A stretch of 7,720 bases of DNA from Candidatus Brocadiaceae bacterium (GTDB lineage Bacteria; Planctomycetota; Brocadiia; Brocadiales; Brocadiaceae), in NCBI GenBank assembly GCA_024653795.1, contig JANLHY010000527.1, forward strand, positions 1-7,720, written 5' to 3'. This document shows, in pieces, positions 6,020 through 7,720 of this stretch (within the stretch, counting starts at the first letter, position 1; every line of letters begins with the position of its first letter). The translations under genes were made by a program, and so were the position numbers. The notes beneath the pieces were generated by a model. The model ran no database searches, had not been told where the DNA came from, and worked only from the letters and a program-made list of their open reading frames with translations.

Positions 6020-6520
6020 TTACGGTGTTGCGGTGCCGTTTGGATAGACCGCAATTGCTTCACGATACCCAACAGCCGTTGCACTTGCCGCAACCACCGC
6101 CACAACGCCACGAATGATCGTTTGCGAAGCGGAAGTGTCATCCAAAATTCCCGCTGTGCCGGACGTATAAAGCTGAACGTCAGCAGCGCAGGATGTGAGG
6201 AGTCGAACATTGATATTGCCGTGTGCATGAGTACACACCCAGCCCATATCGTTATCCGCAAAAGCGACTTGATTGAATCCGATGCCGTGACCGGCATCAA
6301 CCAGAGCCTTTGTACACATTACAGCCTGGAAGTTTTCATCAATCGTAACGCACGAATAAATCGTAATCGCCGCACCCGCCTGGACATAAACCCATTCAGA
6401 ACCGTCCGTGGCATTCACTTTTGTGCCGAGAGCAAATTCTGCCCCCGCGCCGTCAGTGGTTGTGCCAGTGGTCAGTTTCGTCAAGGAAACGCCAGCCATA
6501 CCAGAAGTAACATAAGCCAT
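6020..6520 (-). CDS. Probable capsid decoration / head-associated protein
   Basis: The protein is 166 residues from ATG 6520, with AGGAG at 6532-6528 and a 7-nt spacer. It is rich in Gly, Ala, Thr and Val, with short beta strands and few charges, as expected of a small beta-rich head protein. Recognisable segments are GAEFALGTKVNATDGSEWVY (26-45), VQAGAAI (46-52), GIGFNQVAFADNDMGWVCTH (79-98) and VQLYTSGTAGILDD (115-128). From memory, the pattern LGT.V...DGS.W.YVQA followed later by LYT..TAG.LDD is typical of proteins encoded directly after the major capsid gene in many tailed phages. Decoration or head stabilisation is inferred from that position. It is separated from the capsid gene only by the inserted HNH gene, so the two were probably adjacent ancestrally. 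Confidence 0.75.
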   Translation of the reverse strand: MAYVTSGMAGVSLTKLTTGTTTDGAGAEFALGTKVNATDGSEWVYVQAGAAITIYSCVTIDENFQAVMCTKALVDAGHGIGFNQVAFADNDMGWVCTHAHGNINVRLLTSCAADVQLYTSGTAGILDDTSASQTIIRGVVAVVAASATAVGYREAIAVYPNGTATP

Positions 6521-6533
6521 GATAAATCTCCTA
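6519..6533 (-). repeat. Stop-plus-ribosome-site repeat, downstream copy (HNH end)
   Basis: The minus strand reads TAGGAGATTTATCAT, containing the HNH stop, the decoration-gene AGGAG and the first two bases of its ATG. It pairs with the copy at the capsid stop as a direct repeat flanking the HNH gene. Confidence 0.65.
6528..6532 (-). promoter_or_regulatory. Ribosome binding site AGGAG of the decoration gene, overlapping the HNH stop
   Basis: AGGAG is 7 nt from ATG 6520. The HNH TAG stop (6533-6531) supplies its first two bases, so HNH termination and decoration-gene initiation share the same site. Confidence 0.75.
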
Positions 6534-6962
6534 AAAATTGATACGTTGCTTTAGATTGATATAGCGCGATACTTGCGTTTGCTGTATCCCATAATGGTCT
6601 GCAATCTTCTGCTGTGTCCATCCTTCTGAATACAACTTTCTACAAGCATCAACAATCTCGAAAGGCGTTTTCATGCGACCCCACCATTTACAACGCTCAA
6701 CTTTGTCGCGAACATTCTGCTTTGCATCACCCAAATATAAATGTTCAGGGTTTACGCATTTTCTGTTGTCGCACTTATGAAGCACCCATAATCCGGCTGG
6801 TATTTCTCCCACCTGTAGAAGATACGACACTCTATGCGCCTGCACCTGCTTTTTGGTGTACCAAAACTTACCGTAACCGTCTCTATGCAAAGTTGATTGC
6901 CACTCATGGCAGCCACTATCTACTACACTAACCTTCGAGAGGAACCGCGATAGATCATTCAT
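6531..6962 (-). CDS. HNH homing-type endonuclease with C-terminal helix-turn-helix
   Basis: This 143-residue protein starts at ATG 6962, with GGAG at 6975-6972. The nuclease part holds GCHEW (17-21), AHRVSYLLQVGEIPAGLWVLHKC (42-64) and CDNRKCVNPEHLYLG (64-78), which is the classic HNH_3-type active site with catalytic-type His62, Asn71 and His74 and paired cysteines Cys64 and Cys69. Residues 102-135 (EIVDACRKLYSEGWTQQKIADHYGI...VSRYI) form a helix-turn-helix expected to give DNA target recognition. These freestanding enzymes cut an allele that lacks the gene and so copy themselves into it; they need no partner in the virion. The gene is AT-richer than its structural neighbours, has its own promoter-like spacer, and ends in a TAG that is part of the next gene's ribosome site. 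Confidence 0.93.
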   Translation of the reverse strand: MNDLSRFLSKVSVVDSGCHEWQSTLHRDGYGKFWYTKKQVQAHRVSYLLQVGEIPAGLWVLHKCDNRKCVNPEHLYLGDAKQNVRDKVERCKWWGRMKTPFEIVDACRKLYSEGWTQQKIADHYGIQQTQVSRYINLKQRINF

Positions 6963-6990
6963 TTTTCAACTCTCCATAACAGAAAGTCAA

Positions 6991-6996
6991 ATTATA
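6991..6996 (-). promoter_or_regulatory. Candidate -10 box (TATAAT) in the capsid-HNH spacer
   Basis: A perfect TATAAT lies in the AT-rich 65-nt gap between the capsid stop and the HNH start. A transcript beginning about 7 nt downstream would have a leader of roughly 20 nt carrying the GGAG ribosome site. The hexamer 17 nt upstream (TAGCAT) is a poor -35 match and there is no TG extension, so activity is uncertain. Confidence 0.4.
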
Positions 6997-7013
6997 TCGC
7001 GTTTCCACTTATT

Positions 7014-7030
7014 ATGCTATAACTCTCCTA
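7014..7030 (-). repeat. Stop-plus-ribosome-site repeat, upstream copy (capsid end)
   Basis: The minus strand reads TAGGAGAGTTATAGCAT starting at the capsid TAG stop. It closely matches TAGGAGATTTATCAT at the HNH stop and decoration start: one substitution and a 2-nt difference in length. The copy here is not followed by an open gene, so it looks like an orphaned ribosome site left on one side of the HNH insertion. Confidence 0.65.
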
Positions 7031-7720
7031 CGCCTTCAAAACTCCCTGGAGACTCGCGTTGCTGCATGTCATGTTGCCAGCAAACGTTATGAGTTGAACC
7101 ATTGCGTCTTGATTGATGGATTGAACCTTGTCCAGTGGTTTGAACAGGCGCTTGGTGGCGTACTTCAGGAACAGATAATCCGTGTTCAGGAAGTACATGT
7201 GCGAGGACGGCATACCTGTGTTGTCCTCATAGAACACGTCCGCACCGGCAAACTTGATCGACTCGAAGCCCGCGTTTGCTGCTTTGCTGTCCGTGACGCG
7301 CTGAATTGCTTGCAGCGATGCCCAGAACAGTTTGTAGTAAACGGAGTCCGCAAGGATCAGATCCGGCTTGTCAGAACCACGGGTGCATTCCAGATAGAGT
7401 GCATTCATGTAGGTCTGGATGTTGGACGAAGTCGCAGCCGTGCCGCCGTCCGTGCTGGCATCGTAAACCTGATTCTGCCAGAACGAGAAGTTTGCACGAT
7501 TGATGCCGCCGGCCGTGCCAGTGGTAGGAGCATCTGCAACCAGCAATTGCAGCCCGCCGATCTGCTTGCCGCCTGTACCCGTACCATCCGAATACATACC
7601 GGAGCAGATGTTGTTTTTCATCGTGCGTTGAGCGTTCTTGATGCGCGATTCCAGCAGGTCGATGATCTGTTCCTTGCCGGTGTTCTGCACATCGACTTCC
7701 AAGCCGGTAGCGACAACGGC
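7028..7720 (-). CDS. Phage major capsid protein, C-terminal part (partial, runs off the right edge)
   Basis: The reading frame is open from base 7720 to the TAG at 7030-7028, showing 230 residues; the true start is outside the window. The segment at 7702 opens with a TTG leucine codon in the middle of the protein and is not a start. Visible features are SGMYSDGTGTGGKQIGGLQLLVADAP, then INRANFSFWQNQV, then LECTRGSDKPDLILADSVYY, then FAGADVFYEDN, and finally SSHMYFLNTDYLFL and SINQDAMVQLITFAGNMTCSNASLQGVLKA. This order of motifs matches a widespread phage major-capsid family, thought to have the HK97-type shell fold, including the closing AGN.T.SN...QGVL pattern. It forms the icosahedral head. 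The stop codon is the first part of a TAGGAG ribosome-site sequence. Confidence 0.9.
   Translation of the reverse strand, partial: AVVATGLEVDVQNTGKEQIIDLLESRIKNAQRTMKNNICSGMYSDGTGTGGKQIGGLQLLVADAPTTGTAGGINRANFSFWQNQVYDASTDGGTAATSSNIQTYMNALYLECTRGSDKPDLILADSVYYKLFWASLQAIQRVTDSKAANAGFESIKFAGADVFYEDNTGMPSSHMYFLNTDYLFLKYATKRLFKPLDKVQSINQDAMVQLITFAGNMTCSNASLQGVLKA

Noticed and set aside
5899..6300. 133-codon minus-strand frame spanning the decoration/DUF115 junction
   Set aside because: It overlaps two well-supported genes in another frame, has no ribosome site and no coherent domain.
5984..6541. 185-codon open frame on the plus strand
   Set aside because: It lies antisense to the decoration-like gene, which has a good ribosome site, protein-like composition and family-like motifs. 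The plus-strand product is Arg/Cys/Ser-rich with no recognisable pattern.
7700..7702. TTG codon as start of the capsid gene
   Set aside because: The frame continues upstream to the window edge (residues AVVATG precede it) and the visible part lacks the capsid N-terminal arm, so the gene is simply truncated by the window.
1..7720. CRISPR array, tRNA, rRNA, IS element or attachment site
   Set aside because: No spaced repeats, cloverleaf, transposase or terminal inverted repeats were seen; nearly all bases lie in minus-strand coding frames.

Overview
The window is a stretch of the virion-structure region of a tailed bacteriophage (free phage or prophage). Every supported gene lies on the minus strand, so transcription runs from base 7720 towards base 1. 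There is no integrase, att site, host gene, tRNA or CRISPR array here, so temperate lifestyle and host cannot be decided. Base composition is moderate, with good GGAG-type ribosome sites and mostly ATG starts. Recalled resemblances (no search was run) are to phages and prophages of Proteobacteria. A capsid gene followed by a connector-type protein and a large tail-tube/nozzle-type protein, with no tail sheath, tape measure or tail chaperones in the window, suggests a short-tailed (podovirus-like) particle.

Layout in transcription order. (1) 7720-7028: C-terminal 230 residues of the major capsid protein, cut by the window edge. (2) 6962-6531: a free-standing HNH homing-type endonuclease with a C-terminal helix-turn-helix, inserted between capsid genes and preceded by an AT-rich spacer with a TATAAT box. 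(3) 6520-6020: a small capsid-associated (decoration-like) protein. (4) 5984-4542: a two-domain protein joining a GT8-like glycosyltransferase domain to a DUF115/MptE-like domain, preceded by a compact GC hairpin with a GAAA loop. (5) 4545-3976: a conserved phage protein with a C-terminal coiled coil and basic tail. (6) 3975-3730: a small hydrophobic, probably membrane, protein. (7) 3733-3038: a head-tail connector/adaptor-type protein. (8) 3041-1461: a 526-residue tail nozzle/DNA-stabilisation-type protein. (9) 1461-868: a 197-residue protein that looks chimeric, with a GC-rich 5' part and an AT-rich 3' part. (10) 861-415: a GNAT-family acetyltransferase with a GTG start. (11) 443-1: the N-terminal part of a structural, probably internal-virion or tail-associated, protein that leaves the window.

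Genes from 5984 to 1 are packed with stop/start overlaps (ATGA, TAGTG) or a direct abutment, with one 6-nt gap, so they probably form one translationally coupled late operon. The likely job of the unit is to build the head (capsid, decoration), modify or fit it (glycosyltransferase/DUF115, coiled-coil protein), close it (connector, nozzle) and supply internal or ejected proteins. The GT/DUF115 fusion and the GNAT protein are enzymes embedded in a structural operon, and virion-protein modification is an attractive but unproven role. The clearest evolutionary trace is the HNH gene: a near-repeat of the stop-plus-ribosome-site segment lies at the end of the capsid gene and again at the end of the HNH gene, which looks like the scar of its insertion.
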